Positions 22,699 to 32,246 of a stretch of DNA of 46,759 nt are shown piece after piece (positions within the stretch are counted from its first letter, which is position 1; every line of letters begins with the position of its first letter). The stretch is taken from positions 1-46,759 of the forward strand of contig CAYZBM010000007.1 of NCBI GenBank assembly GCA_964476705.1. Reading direction: 5' to 3'. The stretch comes from CAYZBM01 sp964476705. Its GTDB lineage: Bacteria > Pseudomonadota > Alphaproteobacteria > Rickettsiales > UBA6187. A model generated the notes under the pieces. It ran no database searches and was not told the DNA's origin. It was given only the letters and a program-made list of their open reading frames with translations. A program made the translations under genes and the position numbers.

Positions 22699-25575
22699 TT
22701 AAACTTTAAATGCTTCGTCAATAAAATTAGATAATTCTTTATTATGTATTTTTAAGTAACCAGCTGCAGTTGCCGCCGCAGCTTTACGGCCAACATAACT
22801 AGGTCTTTTTGCTTTTATATCTAACTCTTTTAGCAGATTTTCTACCCTTCTGTCCAGAAAATGCCATGCGCCCATATTTTCTGGCTCTTCTTGGCACCAA
22901 ATCAGATCAGCTTTAGTATATTGCTTTAACTCTTGTTTTAAAGCTTTTTCTGGGAATGGGTAATATTGTTCTAATCTAATTAGAGCAATATTTTTTATTT
23001 TCCGCTTTTCTCTTTCTTCTAAAAGATCATAATAAACTTTCCCGCTACATAAAATAACTTTTTTTATTGTGTCGGCTTTAGCAAGCTCTTGGGTTTCACC
23101 AATCACTGGTTTAAAGCTATTACCCTTAGTAAATTCTTTAAGTTCAGAGACGCATTTTTTATGTCTTAATAATGATTTAGGCGACATAACTATAAGTGGC
23201 TTTCTAAAATCACGCGTCAATTGTCTTCTTAAAACGTGATAGTAGTTTGCTGGAGTAGTACAATTAACTACCTGCATATTATCTTGGGCACAAAGCTGTA
23301 AAAATCTTTCTAAGCGCGCCGAGCTATGTTCTGGACCTTGGCCCTCATAACCATGCGGCAATAAAACTACAAGACCACTAAAACGTAACCATTTTATTTC
23401 ACTTGAAGAAATAAATTGATCAAACATTATTTGCGCACCATTAGCAAAGTCACCAAATTGGCCTTCCCATAAAACTAAAGTATTAGGCTCAGCTAAAGAA
23501 TAGCCATATTCATAACCTAAAACCGCATATTCAGATAAATTACTATCTATTCCTTCATAGCGACCTTGTTTTACCCCTAAATTATTTAGCGGGAAATAAC
23601 GCTGCTCGGTTACTTGATCTATTAATCCTGAATGACGATGGGAGAAAGTTCCTCGGATACAATCTTGACCAGACAATCTTACATTATAGCCTTCTGTTAA
23701 AAGAGTACCAAAAGCTAAGGCTTCTGCTAAAGCCCAATCAACATCCTTACCAGTTTTTAGCATTTCTTTTTTCGCTTCCATTAAGCGAATAAGTTTTGGA
23801 TTAATGTTAAAACCTTCCGGGTAAGTAGCTAATGCTGTCCCAACAGTTTTAAGCAAATTAGGCGCAACTCCCGTATCTATTTCTTTTTTCTCACCACGAG
23901 CCGGACTTTTAAATTGATTCCATTTGCCTTTTAACCAATCGGCATCATCAGCTTTATAATTTTGTGAAGCTTTATATTCATCTTCCAGAAAATTAGTAAA
24001 TTTATCCTGCATGGCTTTAAATTCATCGGCAGTAATAACCTTATCTGCAATTAATTTTTTACCATAAAGATTCATAATAGTCGGATGATCTTTAATTTTA
24101 TGATACATTATTGGTTGTGTAAATAATGGCTCGTCACCTTCATTATGGCCATATCTGCGATAACAAAATACATCAATTACTACATCCACACCAAAAGTCT
24201 GCCTATATTCTAAAGCCAACTCACTTACAAATATAACCGCCTCTGGATCGTCGCCATTTACATGAAATATTGGAGCATGCGCGCCTTTAGCAACATCCGT
24301 TGGAAAAGGTGATTTGCGCGAATATCTAGCGCTGGTGGTAAAGCCAATCTGGTTGTTGATAACTATGTTGATAGTTCCACCAGTACAATAGCTTTCAAGC
24401 TCACCCAAAGATAAAGTTTCGGTAACCACGCCTTGACCACAAAAAGCAGCGTCTCCGTGTATTAGTATGCCCAAAACCTGCTTTCTTTCAACATCAAGTA
24501 GCTGATCTTGTTTAGCCCTAACTCTACCAACCACCACTGGATTAACCGCCTCCAAGTGCGACGGATTGGCATTTAAAGATAAGTGAATTTTGTTGCCGTC
24601 AATATCTCTATCACTGGAGGCTCCTTGATGATATTTTACGTCTCCCGTAGCGTCCAGCTCTTCAGAAAAATAAGCTTGTCTACCTTGAAACTCCGATAAC
24701 AGCGAAGCATATCTACGCCCCATAACTTTAGTCAGAACATTTAACCTGCCCCTATGGGCCATTCCAAGTACAACTTCTTTGACTTTAAACTTACTTGCAG
24801 CCAACTGAATTATTCTCTCAATACCGGCAAATGAAGATTCTCCGCCTTCGGCTGAAAATCTTTTAGCGCCGGGAAATTTTTTATGTAAAAATTCTTCAAA
24901 AGACTCAAATTCTATCATGTCATTTAGAATTTTCTTCTTTTGCTCGTCCGCAACCAAAGGACGCCCTCTTAACTGCTCAATTTTATTGGAGATCCAATCA
25001 CGCCTTTCCATTGAAGGAATATGCATAAATTCAAAGCCAATGTTAGAAGAATAGATTTGTTTTAATAGCTGAACTAATTCTTTTAGGGTTGCTTCTTTTA
25101 AGCCTAAAGCTCCGCCTAAATATATTTTTTTATCGTAATCTTTTTCGCTAAAACCATAAGTGGTTATGTCTAGATCGGGATGACTGTTAATTTTCTCTAG
25201 TCCCAAAGGATCTAGATTTGCTAGCAAACTTCCTCTAACTTTATACGCCCTAATTAACATAAAAGCATTGATGCTGTCTGTACAAGCTTGTTCGCTTAAG
25301 GCTCCAGCTGCTTGCGGTTTTGCTCCATCTTTAGCAGTAGACTTTACCGGCTCTTCGTAATTAACTCCAATAACTTTAGTTTTTTCTTTTTCCGGCTGCC
25401 ATGACGGTTTTTTTTGATCATCCAGAACCGCTTGTCCCAAATCGCCTAATTGAGAAAAATATTTCTGCCAGCTTGGATCTACCGAGTTATTATCAAGGAG
25501 GTAACGCTCGTACAACTCCTCAACAAACACTGCATTACTACCAAAAAAAGGGCTGGTATTATGAAATTGAGTCAT
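22699..25575 (-). CDS. sucA: 2-oxoglutarate dehydrogenase E1 component
   Basis: E1 is the thiamine-diphosphate-dependent decarboxylase of the TCA cycle. The 958-aa length is usual. The N-terminus begins with the E2-binding type segment (TSPFFGSNAVFVEELYERYL). VLGMAHRGRLNVL, HGDAAFCGQGVVTETLSL and the ThDP/Mg motif ending in NNQIGFTT are intact, as is GQGPEHSSARLERFLQLCAQDN in the C-terminal half. It lies 31 bases after sucD. A complete oxidative branch from 2-oxoglutarate to succinate is encoded side by side. Confidence 0.98.
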   Translation of the reverse strand: MTQFHNTSPFFGSNAVFVEELYERYLLDNNSVDPSWQKYFSQLGDLGQAVLDDQKKPSWQPEKEKTKVIGVNYEEPVKSTAKDGAKPQAAGALSEQACTDSINAFMLIRAYKVRGSLLANLDPLGLEKINSHPDLDITTYGFSEKDYDKKIYLGGALGLKEATLKELVQLLKQIYSSNIGFEFMHIPSMERRDWISNKIEQLRGRPLVADEQKKKILNDMIEFESFEEFLHKKFPGAKRFSAEGGESSFAGIERIIQLAASKFKVKEVVLGMAHRGRLNVLTKVMGRRYASLLSEFQGRQAYFSEELDATGDVKYHQGASSDRDIDGNKIHLSLNANPSHLEAVNPVVVGRVRAKQDQLLDVERKQVLGILIHGDAAFCGQGVVTETLSLGELESYCTGGTINIVINNQIGFTTSARYSRKSPFPTDVAKGAHAPIFHVNGDDPEAVIFVSELALEYRQTFGVDVVIDVFCYRRYGHNEGDEPLFTQPIMYHKIKDHPTIMNLYGKKLIADKVITADEFKAMQDKFTNFLEDEYKASQNYKADDADWLKGKWNQFKSPARGEKKEIDTGVAPNLLKTVGTALATYPEGFNINPKLIRLMEAKKEMLKTGKDVDWALAEALAFGTLLTEGYNVRLSGQDCIRGTFSHRHSGLIDQVTEQRYFPLNNLGVKQGRYEGIDSNLSEYAVLGYEYGYSLAEPNTLVLWEGQFGDFANGAQIMFDQFISSSEIKWLRFSGLVVLLPHGYEGQGPEHSSARLERFLQLCAQDNMQVVNCTTPANYYHVLRRQLTRDFRKPLIVMSPKSLLRHKKCVSELKEFTKGNSFKPVIGETQELAKADTIKKVILCSGKVYYDLLEEREKRKIKNIALIRLEQYYPFPEKALKQELKQYTKADLIWCQEEPENMGAWHFLDRRVENLLKELDIKAKRPSYVGRKAAAATAAGYLKIHNKELSNFIDEAFKV

Positions 25576-25606
25576 TTTTATATCTCCTGCAAAACCAAGG
25601 TAAGTC

Positions 25607-26482
25607 CTAGCCTTCTAATAATTTTTTCATAGTTTTCCCCATGGCAGATGGCGAATCTGAAACTATAATTCCGGCAGACTTCATTGCTTCAATTTTATCT
25701 TCAGCGCTACCTTCGCCACCAGAAATAATTGCTCCAGCGTGGCCCATTCTTTTACCTTTAGGTGCGGTTCTTCCTGCTATAAAGCCAACTACTGGTTTTT
25801 TAATTTTAGAATTTTTTAAAAATCTAGCGGCGTCTTCCTCAGCGCTACCACCAATTTCTCCAATCATTACTATAGCTTCAGTTTGATCGTCTTTTAAGAA
25901 CAATTCCAGCACGTCGATAAAGTTAGTGCCATTTACTGGATCACCACCAATACCTACGCAGGTAGATTGTCCCAAACCTTCTCTAGTGGTCTGATGAACA
26001 GCTTCGTAAGTTAAGGTTCCTGAACGCGATAAAATTCCTATTTTGCCTTTACGGTGAATATGCCCTGGCATAATTCCTATTTTACATTCGCCCGGAGTAA
26101 TAACTCCCGGACAATTTGGTCCAACCAATCTAGTTTTAGAGCCAATCAAGGCCCTTTTAACTTTCACCATATCAAGAACGGGGATTCCCTCAGTTATACA
26201 AATAGCCAATTCTATTTCAGCATCTATAGCTTCTAATATTGCATCAGCCGCAAATGGAGGGGGAACATAAATAACCGTAGCGTTAGCTCCAGTTTTTTTT
26301 CTGGCATCAAGAACGGTATCAAAAACCGGAAGATTTAAATGTTTTTGACCACCTTTTCCAGGAGTAACTCCGCCAACCATTTTTGTGCCATAAGCAATTG
26401 CTTGCTCGGAATGGAAGGTGCCTTGAGCTCCTGTAAAACCCTGGCAAATAACTTTAGTATCACTATTTATTAATATAGACAT
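25607..26482 (-). CDS. sucD: Succinyl-CoA synthetase alpha subunit
   Basis: SucD with SucC interconverts succinyl-CoA and succinate, making ATP or GTP. The 291-aa protein has the CoA-binding GFTGAQGTFHSEQAIAYG near the N-terminus, GPNCPGVITPGECKIGIMPG, and the active-site His in RMGHAGAIISGGEG that is phosphorylated during catalysis. It starts 16 bases after sucC. Confidence 0.98.
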   Translation of the reverse strand: MSILINSDTKVICQGFTGAQGTFHSEQAIAYGTKMVGGVTPGKGGQKHLNLPVFDTVLDARKKTGANATVIYVPPPFAADAILEAIDAEIELAICITEGIPVLDMVKVKRALIGSKTRLVGPNCPGVITPGECKIGIMPGHIHRKGKIGILSRSGTLTYEAVHQTTREGLGQSTCVGIGGDPVNGTNFIDVLELFLKDDQTEAIVMIGEIGGSAEEDAARFLKNSKIKKPVVGFIAGRTAPKGKRMGHAGAIISGGEGSAEDKIEAMKSAGIIVSDSPSAMGKTMKKLLEG

Positions 26483-26498
26483 TTTTCTAACCTTTCCC

Positions 26499-27686
26499 TT
26501 AAATCGCTTTCACCGCTTTTGCTGCCGCATCTTCTAAATCATCAGCCGGAATAATATCCAAGCCAGAATTAGCAAGCAGCTCCTTACCCTTCTCAACATT
26601 GGTTCCTTCAAGACGAACAATTAAAGGAATTTTTAAACCAACTTCTCTAGCCGCCGCAATAACACCCTCGGCAATAATATCGCAGCGCATAATTCCACCA
26701 AAAATATTTACCAAAACCGCCTTAACATTTTTGTCAGCTAAAATAATTTTGAAAGCCGTAGTAACTCTCTCACGGTCAGCCCCACCACCTACATCCAAAA
26801 AGTTAGCTGGCTCGCCACCTTTTAGTTTTATAATGTCCATAGTTGCCATAGCAAGACCGGCACCATTAACCATGCAGCCAATATTACCTTCCATCTTTAC
26901 ATATGAAAGGCTATGTCTTGCCGCCTCTCTTTCGGACGCCTCTTCTTCGCTCTCATCACGTAAAGCTTCTATATCTTTGTGTCTAAACAAAGCATTATCG
27001 TCAAAGCCGTATTTAGCGTCAAGAACCAGAATTTTATCATCGTTGGTTACAACCAAAGGATTGATTTCTATTTGACAGGCGTCAGTATCTAAAAATGCCT
27101 TATATAAAGCTGGAACTAGTTTTCCAAACTGTTTTAAAACATCACCTGAGAATCCCAGGGCAAATCCTAATTTGCGCGCATGAAAATCTTGAATTCCCGT
27201 TGCAGAATCAATAGATATTGTAATTATTTTTTCTGGAGAATTATGCGCCACATCTTCTATATCCATCCCGCCTTCAGTAGACGCTACGATAGAAATAGTT
27301 TTGGTTCCCCTATCTACTAGCAAAGAAATATAATATTCTTTTTTTATGCTTGAGCCTTCTTCGATATAAAGACGATTAACTTGTTTACCTTCTGGACCAG
27401 TTTGCAAGGTAACTAAAGTTTTTCCTAGCATCTCAGTAGCGTTTTTTGCTACATCATCAACGGTCTTGCAAATTCTTACACCGCCCGCCGCATTTGGTGC
27501 TTCTTTAAATTTCCCTTTTCCTCTGCCACCAGCGTGAATCTGAGCTTTTACTACATAAACACCATTAGTTGGTAATTTTTTTGCAGCCTCAACAGCCTCT
27601 TCTTCAGAAGTAGCTAAAAAACCAGCAGCAATTGGAACTCCATATTTTGCCAGCAACGCCTTTGCTTGATATTCATGAATATTCAT
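26499..27686 (-). CDS. sucC: Succinyl-CoA synthetase beta subunit
   Basis: SucC carries the ATP-grasp nucleotide site and the specificity for ADP or GDP. The 395-aa protein starts MNIHEYQAKALLAKYGVP, shows VVKAQIHAGGRGKGKFKEA (nucleotide-binding loop), EINPLVV and FLDVGGGADRERV, and ends normally. It follows mdh after 36 bases and precedes sucD after 16, so mdh-sucC-sucD are in one unit. This order is characteristic of alphaproteobacteria. Confidence 0.98.
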   Translation of the reverse strand: MNIHEYQAKALLAKYGVPIAAGFLATSEEEAVEAAKKLPTNGVYVVKAQIHAGGRGKGKFKEAPNAAGGVRICKTVDDVAKNATEMLGKTLVTLQTGPEGKQVNRLYIEEGSSIKKEYYISLLVDRGTKTISIVASTEGGMDIEDVAHNSPEKIITISIDSATGIQDFHARKLGFALGFSGDVLKQFGKLVPALYKAFLDTDACQIEINPLVVTNDDKILVLDAKYGFDDNALFRHKDIEALRDESEEEASEREAARHSLSYVKMEGNIGCMVNGAGLAMATMDIIKLKGGEPANFLDVGGGADRERVTTAFKIILADKNVKAVLVNIFGGIMRCDIIAEGVIAAAREVGLKIPLIVRLEGTNVEKGKELLANSGLDIIPADDLEDAAAKAVKAI

Positions 27687-27722
27687 ATTTTTCTCAACTT
27701 TAAATTAAACTCTAATTACTAA

Positions 27723-28673
27723 TTATATTTTTATCGATTCCATTAAACCTTTTACCGCAGCTACAGATTTATTGAAACTTTCTTTTTCTTCAGGCGTTAG
27801 ATTTATTTCTATTATCTTCTCAACCCCTTTAGCCCCAATAACAACAGGAACCCCAACATATAAACCATTTATTCCATATTCTCCACTTAAATAAGCAGCA
27901 CAAGGCAAGATTCTTCTTTTATCCCTCAAATAGCTCTCTGCCATAGCAATAGCCGCAGAAGCTGGGGCGTAGTAAGCAGAGCCCGTTTTTAATAAGCCTA
28001 CTATTTCTGCACCACCATCTCTGGTTCTTTGCACAATAGAGGCTATTTTTTCATCGGTACTTAAGCCCATTTTTATCAGGTCTGGAACGGGAATCCCAGC
28101 CACCGCTGAATAGCGCACTAGTGGCACCATTGTATCGCCATGCCCCCCCAACACAAAGGCAGTAACATCCTCGACAGAAACGTTGAACTCTTCGGCCAAA
28201 AACAATCTAAATCTTGCGGAATCAAGCACTCCGGCCATACCTACAACTTTATTTGGTGCAAAACCGGTAACTTTTTGCATAACCGAAACCATTGCATCAA
28301 GAGGATTGGTTATAACTATTACAAACGCATTTGGGGCATGTGCTTTTATGCCTTCCGCAACTGAAGTTATAACTTTAACATTAATCCCGACCAAATCATC
28401 GCGGCTCATCCCGGGCTTTCTTGCAACCCCGGCGGTCACGATAACTACGTCTGAATCTTCTATGTCTTTATAGTCCTGAGTTCCGGTTAATTTAACATTA
28501 AAAGACTCAATCGGCGAGCTTTGGGCTATGTCTAGAGATTTCCCTTGAGGAATACCTTCAGAAATATCAAACAAAACTACATCGCCCAATTCTTTTAAAC
28601 CAATTAAATGCGCTAAAGTTCCGCCAATATTACCAGAACCAACTAAAGCTATTTTATTACGTTTTTTTGACAT
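27723..28673 (-). CDS. mdh: Malate dehydrogenase (LDH-like type)
   Basis: Mdh oxidises malate to oxaloacetate with NAD+. I start it at the ATG giving MSKKRNKIALVGSG, where GGG lies upstream as a ribosome site; an in-frame ATG four codons earlier (MGNF) is possible. The protein is 316 aa with GSGNIGGTLAHL as the Rossmann loop, VAGVARKPGMSRDDL with substrate-binding Arg residues, TNPLDAMV, and VLGGHGDTMVPL with the catalytic His. It follows rho after about 29 bases. Confidence 0.97.
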   Translation of the reverse strand: MSKKRNKIALVGSGNIGGTLAHLIGLKELGDVVLFDISEGIPQGKSLDIAQSSPIESFNVKLTGTQDYKDIEDSDVVIVTAGVARKPGMSRDDLVGINVKVITSVAEGIKAHAPNAFVIVITNPLDAMVSVMQKVTGFAPNKVVGMAGVLDSARFRLFLAEEFNVSVEDVTAFVLGGHGDTMVPLVRYSAVAGIPVPDLIKMGLSTDEKIASIVQRTRDGGAEIVGLLKTGSAYYAPASAAIAMAESYLRDKRRILPCAAYLSGEYGINGLYVGVPVVIGAKGVEKIIEINLTPEEKESFNKSVAAVKGLMESIKI

Positions 28674-28702
28674 AAAATTACCCATTTTTATATGAAAATA
28701 TT

Positions 28703-30346
28703 TTAAGAATTCATTGAATCGAAAAAGTCGGTGTTAGTTTTAGAGGCTCTTAGTTTTTCTAATAAAAACTCACTCGCGTCAATAGGTCCCATAGAGTGCA
28801 ATATTCTTCTAAGTACCCACATTTTTTGTAAGGTTTCTTTATCAACCAACAACTCTTCTTTCCGCGTTCCAGATTTGGTAATATCAATGGCCGGGAAGAT
28901 TCTTTTGTCAGCTATTTTCCGATCAAGAACTATTTCTGAGTTACCAGTACCTTTAAATTCTTCGAAAATAACCTCGTCCATTCTTGAGCCGGTATCAATA
29001 AGAGCCGTTGAAATAATAGTTAAAGAGCCACCATTTTCAATATTTCTAGCCGCACCAAAAAATCTTTTTGGTTTTTGTAGCGCGTTAGAATCAACGCCTC
29101 CCGACAATACTTTTCCTGAAGACGGGACACAAGTATTGTAGGCCCTAGCTAACCTAGTTATTGAGTCAAGCAAGATAACCACATCTTTGCCATGCTCAAC
29201 CATTCTTTTGGCTTTTTGTAGAACCATTTCAGCAACCTGTACGTGCCTTGATGCCGGCTCATCAAAAGTCGAGCTAATTACCTCAGCCTTTACCGACCTC
29301 GACATGTCTGTCACTTCTTCTGGTCGCTCATCAATCAAAAGGACAATCATATGAACTTCTGGATGATTTTCTGTAATAGCCAGAGCAATATTTTTCATTA
29401 AAATAGTTTTACCAGATCTTGGTGGAGAAACTATTAGGGCTCTTTGACCTTTTCCAAGCGGACAAACTAGATCTATAATTCTAGTACTTAAATCTTTGCT
29501 GGTAGGATCTTTACTTTCTAGATTAAATCTAGTTTCTGGATATAGAGGAGTAAGGTTATCAAAATTAACCCGGTGCCTAGCTTTTTCAGTAGGCTCGTAA
29601 TTTATATCTTTTACCCGAAGTAGCGCGAAATATCTTTCGCCTTTTTTAGGAGCCCTAGTTTCACCGCTTACTGTATCTCCAGATCTTAAGCCAAATCTTT
29701 TAATTTGACTTGGCGACACATAAATATCATCGGGACCTGGTAGGTAGTTAGCTTGTGGAGAGCGCAGGAAACCAAAACCTTCTTGCAGTATCTCAATAAC
29801 ACCTTCGCCAGAAATAATTCCGCCCATTTCAGCATATTTTTTCAAAATTGCAAAAATTAGATCTTGTCTAAGCATTCCGCCAGCATCTTCAATGCCATTT
29901 TCTTCAGCTAAAACCAACAACTCTTCCGCTGTTTTACTTTTTAATTCTTTTAGGTTTAAAATTTGACCATTATTAATATTTTCTCTAGCCACCAATAATT
30001 CGTTGTCTGAGTTATCAACCTCATCAACTTGCTTTACTCTTGGCTCTCTCGGTTCTCTGGTATAATTATCCCCATCCCTATCCCGGTCTCTATTTCTATT
30101 ATTTTCTCTGTTTTCGCCCTGCTCGTTTCGAGAAGACTGTCTTTTACTAGAGTCGTAGCTTCTTCGTGGTCTACGATAATTATCTGAAGATTCTCTATAG
30201 CCGTCTCTATTATCTCTATCTTCTCTATCGCGATTATTTTCTCTATTTATGGGCTCTCTTGGGCTGGAAACGTTTGATTGAGGTTGTGGCTGAAAACCAT
30301 CATCATCTTTAAAAAACTCTTTTTTAGCTATTATATCGTCAGCCAT
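28703..30346 (-). CDS. rho: Transcription termination factor Rho with a long disordered N-terminus
   Basis: Rho is the hexameric RNA helicase that ends unproductive transcription. The 547-aa protein is about 125 residues longer than E. coli Rho. The extra N-terminus (about 20-125) is almost all Arg, Asp, Asn, Glu and Ser in RD/NR-type repeats and must be disordered; similar insertions occur in several lineages and may promote RNA binding or condensates. The core is intact: N-terminal helix bundle from about 129, RNA-binding cold-shock-like domain 178-250, Walker A PPRSGKTI near 308-315, and LIDERPEEVTDM and SGGVDSNALQKPKRFFGAAR motifs. It is upstream of mdh. Confidence 0.97.
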   Translation of the reverse strand: MADDIIAKKEFFKDDDGFQPQPQSNVSSPREPINRENNRDREDRDNRDGYRESSDNYRRPRRSYDSSKRQSSRNEQGENRENNRNRDRDRDGDNYTREPREPRVKQVDEVDNSDNELLVARENINNGQILNLKELKSKTAEELLVLAEENGIEDAGGMLRQDLIFAILKKYAEMGGIISGEGVIEILQEGFGFLRSPQANYLPGPDDIYVSPSQIKRFGLRSGDTVSGETRAPKKGERYFALLRVKDINYEPTEKARHRVNFDNLTPLYPETRFNLESKDPTSKDLSTRIIDLVCPLGKGQRALIVSPPRSGKTILMKNIALAITENHPEVHMIVLLIDERPEEVTDMSRSVKAEVISSTFDEPASRHVQVAEMVLQKAKRMVEHGKDVVILLDSITRLARAYNTCVPSSGKVLSGGVDSNALQKPKRFFGAARNIENGGSLTIISTALIDTGSRMDEVIFEEFKGTGNSEIVLDRKIADKRIFPAIDITKSGTRKEELLVDKETLQKMWVLRRILHSMGPIDASEFLLEKLRASKTNTDFFDSMNS

Positions 30347-30717
30347 GCAAAAAACCTATTATTCTTATAAAATTGTTAAACTATATTATTCTTGTAAAAA
30401 TCAATTAACTTTTCAAATTTGACAAAAAAGCCTGCCATATTGCAAAAAACTTAAAATCATCATCAGGTAACTTTTAATTCGTTTGATAAGGTTTTGATTA
30501 TTTAAAACCTAAATGAAAATAATAGAAACGCGCTTTTTGCTCTTTTTTTAAAAATCAGATTTTATTCTTAAGTTAAAGAGTATTTTAGAGCTAAATTTCT
30601 ACAAAGGTAAGTCCTGTTAACAATTTATTAGTTTCGTGTCAATTGATTTTTATTATTTTTGTACTTCTTCACAATCTTATGTTACCAATATATCATAAAT
30701 ACATTACAGCTTGGACC
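30347..30717 (-). other. Rho leader and promoter region
   Basis: No gene is visible in these 371 bases between hemJ and rho. A promoter lies at 30614-30642, leaving a leader of about 260 bases before rho. The leader contains a dyad AGGTTTT/AAAACCT (30489-30510) without a T-run. A long leader fits the known autoregulation of rho by premature termination, but no rut site can be assigned from sequence alone. Confidence 0.5.
30614..30642 (-). promoter_or_regulatory. Promoter of rho
   Basis: On the minus strand a consensus TTGACA (30637-30642) is followed after 17 bases by TAACAG (30614-30619). The perfect -35 compensates for a weak -10. Confidence 0.5.
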
Positions 30718-31149
30718 TTAAGGCTTTATAACCGCCAATAAAATAATAGCGATCATAAGAAGAGTTGGTATTTCGTTAATTATTCTATAAAAGCGCGCAG
30801 ATTTAGTGTTTTTTCCTAAAGTAAAGCTTCGTCTATACTTCCCTAGCATGCCGTGAATCGCAAACATTCCAAGAAGCAGCGCCATTTTAGCATGAAACCA
30901 CCCGCCTAAATTAGCTGGACCTACGATCATAATTAACCACAATCCGAACAACAGCGTTAAGATCATCGCTGGGGTCATGATGTAATAATAAAGCCTTTTT
31001 TCCATTATTTGGAGCTTTAGATCAAACTCGCCGCCTTTTATAGCATCAACGTGATAAACATACAGTCTAGGTAGGTATAACATACCACACATCCACGAAA
31101 TCATAACGATCAGATGTAAGGCTTTAGCTATTAAATAATGATTTTCCAT
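30718..31149 (-). CDS. hemJ: Protoporphyrinogen oxidase HemJ
   Basis: HemJ oxidises protoporphyrinogen IX to protoporphyrin IX, the penultimate step of haem synthesis, in the inner membrane. The 143-aa protein has four membrane segments. The N-terminal ALHLIVMISWMCGMLYLPRLYVYH carries the conserved His, and GGWFHAKMALLLGMFAIHG carries the conserved His-Ala-Lys. It follows hemH after 11 bases. With hemE and hemH adjacent, the last part of the haem pathway except coproporphyrinogen oxidase is encoded here. Confidence 0.93.
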   Translation of the reverse strand: MENHYLIAKALHLIVMISWMCGMLYLPRLYVYHVDAIKGGEFDLKLQIMEKRLYYYIMTPAMILTLLFGLWLIMIVGPANLGGWFHAKMALLLGMFAIHGMLGKYRRSFTLGKNTKSARFYRIINEIPTLLMIAIILLAVIKP

Positions 31150-31160
31150 ATTTTATTATA

Positions 31161-32246
31161 TTATTTTTTACGGCAAGGACATTGAGAAAAATCAGCTGGG
31201 CAGATTTTTATTATAGATCTACCAACAAACTTATCCACATTTTTATCTACAGCTATATCTACAGCAGATAAATCTTTAAGACAAGCAATATAATTTTCTG
31301 CCAAAGATAAAGTTTCAACTCTAAAATAATCTTTTATGCCGTTTTCATGAGCAAAATGCTTATACTCAATATCTAACTCAACTAACGTCTCTGAATGTTC
31401 CGAGACAAAACTTATTGGAACTATAATTACAGACTTTCTTTCTTTTCCTGCTCTTATAAGCTCATCTTTAGTGCTAGGAGTTAACCATTTTAACGGCCCT
31501 ACTTTTGATTGGTAACATACTTGCCAATCAAGATTTAAGTCTGTTTTTTTCCCTAGTTGATCAACTATTAATCTACAGCTTTCTTTAATTTGAAATTGAT
31601 ATGGATCTCCACTATCAACTATTTTTTGTGGTAAGCCATGGGCTGAAAATAAAATTCTAATATTTTTTTTATCAGTTATTTTAGCATATGACTCTTCTAT
31701 TTTTTTAACATGCGCGTCTATAAACAAATCATTGTCGTAATAACAACAAATTTTCCTAGTTGTAAATCTGCTTTCTTTACCGCATAATTTATCCCATTCT
31801 ACAAAAGATGAGCCAGTTGTTGTGGTTGAAAAATGAGGGTAAAGTGGCAATAAAACAACTTCGTCGGGGAAAAAATCTAACACCTGTTTATGGGTATCCG
31901 CAATATAAGGCTTATAATAACGCATGGCGATAAAAACCTTATATTTTTTGCTGTCATTTTGCAGATTTAATTGCTTTTCTAAAGCCAATCTTTGCTGCTC
32001 AGTTTCTTCTAAAATTGGCGATTTTCCGCCAATTAAACTATAAATTTTAGCCGCTTCTTTTTCTCTTTTGCTCGAAATAAATTTAGCTAAAAAAAAGCGA
32101 AATGGGTTAGGCAGATTTATAATTGCTCTATCATAAAATAAATTAAATAAAAACGGCTTTACTGCTGCAAGATTATCAGGTCCGCCTAAATTAAACAAAA
32201 CAACCGCTACTTTCTTTATTTCTTTTAATTCTTTGTCGTTAACCAT
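31161..32246 (-). CDS. hemH: Ferrochelatase
   Basis: HemH inserts ferrous iron into protoporphyrin IX. The 361-aa protein shows VVLFNLGGPDN at the N-terminus, the active-site His in ILFSAHGLPQKIVDSGDPY, CYQSKVGPLKWL and the Glu in FVSEHSETLVELDIEY. The C-terminus carries three cysteines (349, 356 and 358, CPADFSQCPC) that are not needed for the basic fold. Some ferrochelatases hold a [2Fe-2S] cluster with C-terminal Cys ligands, but this spacing differs from the one I know. It overlaps the end of hemE by eight bases. Confidence 0.96.
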   Translation of the reverse strand: MVNDKELKEIKKVAVVLFNLGGPDNLAAVKPFLFNLFYDRAIINLPNPFRFFLAKFISSKREKEAAKIYSLIGGKSPILEETEQQRLALEKQLNLQNDSKKYKVFIAMRYYKPYIADTHKQVLDFFPDEVVLLPLYPHFSTTTTGSSFVEWDKLCGKESRFTTRKICCYYDNDLFIDAHVKKIEESYAKITDKKNIRILFSAHGLPQKIVDSGDPYQFQIKESCRLIVDQLGKKTDLNLDWQVCYQSKVGPLKWLTPSTKDELIRAGKERKSVIIVPISFVSEHSETLVELDIEYKHFAHENGIKDYFRVETLSLAENYIACLKDLSAVDIAVDKNVDKFVGRSIIKICPADFSQCPCRKK

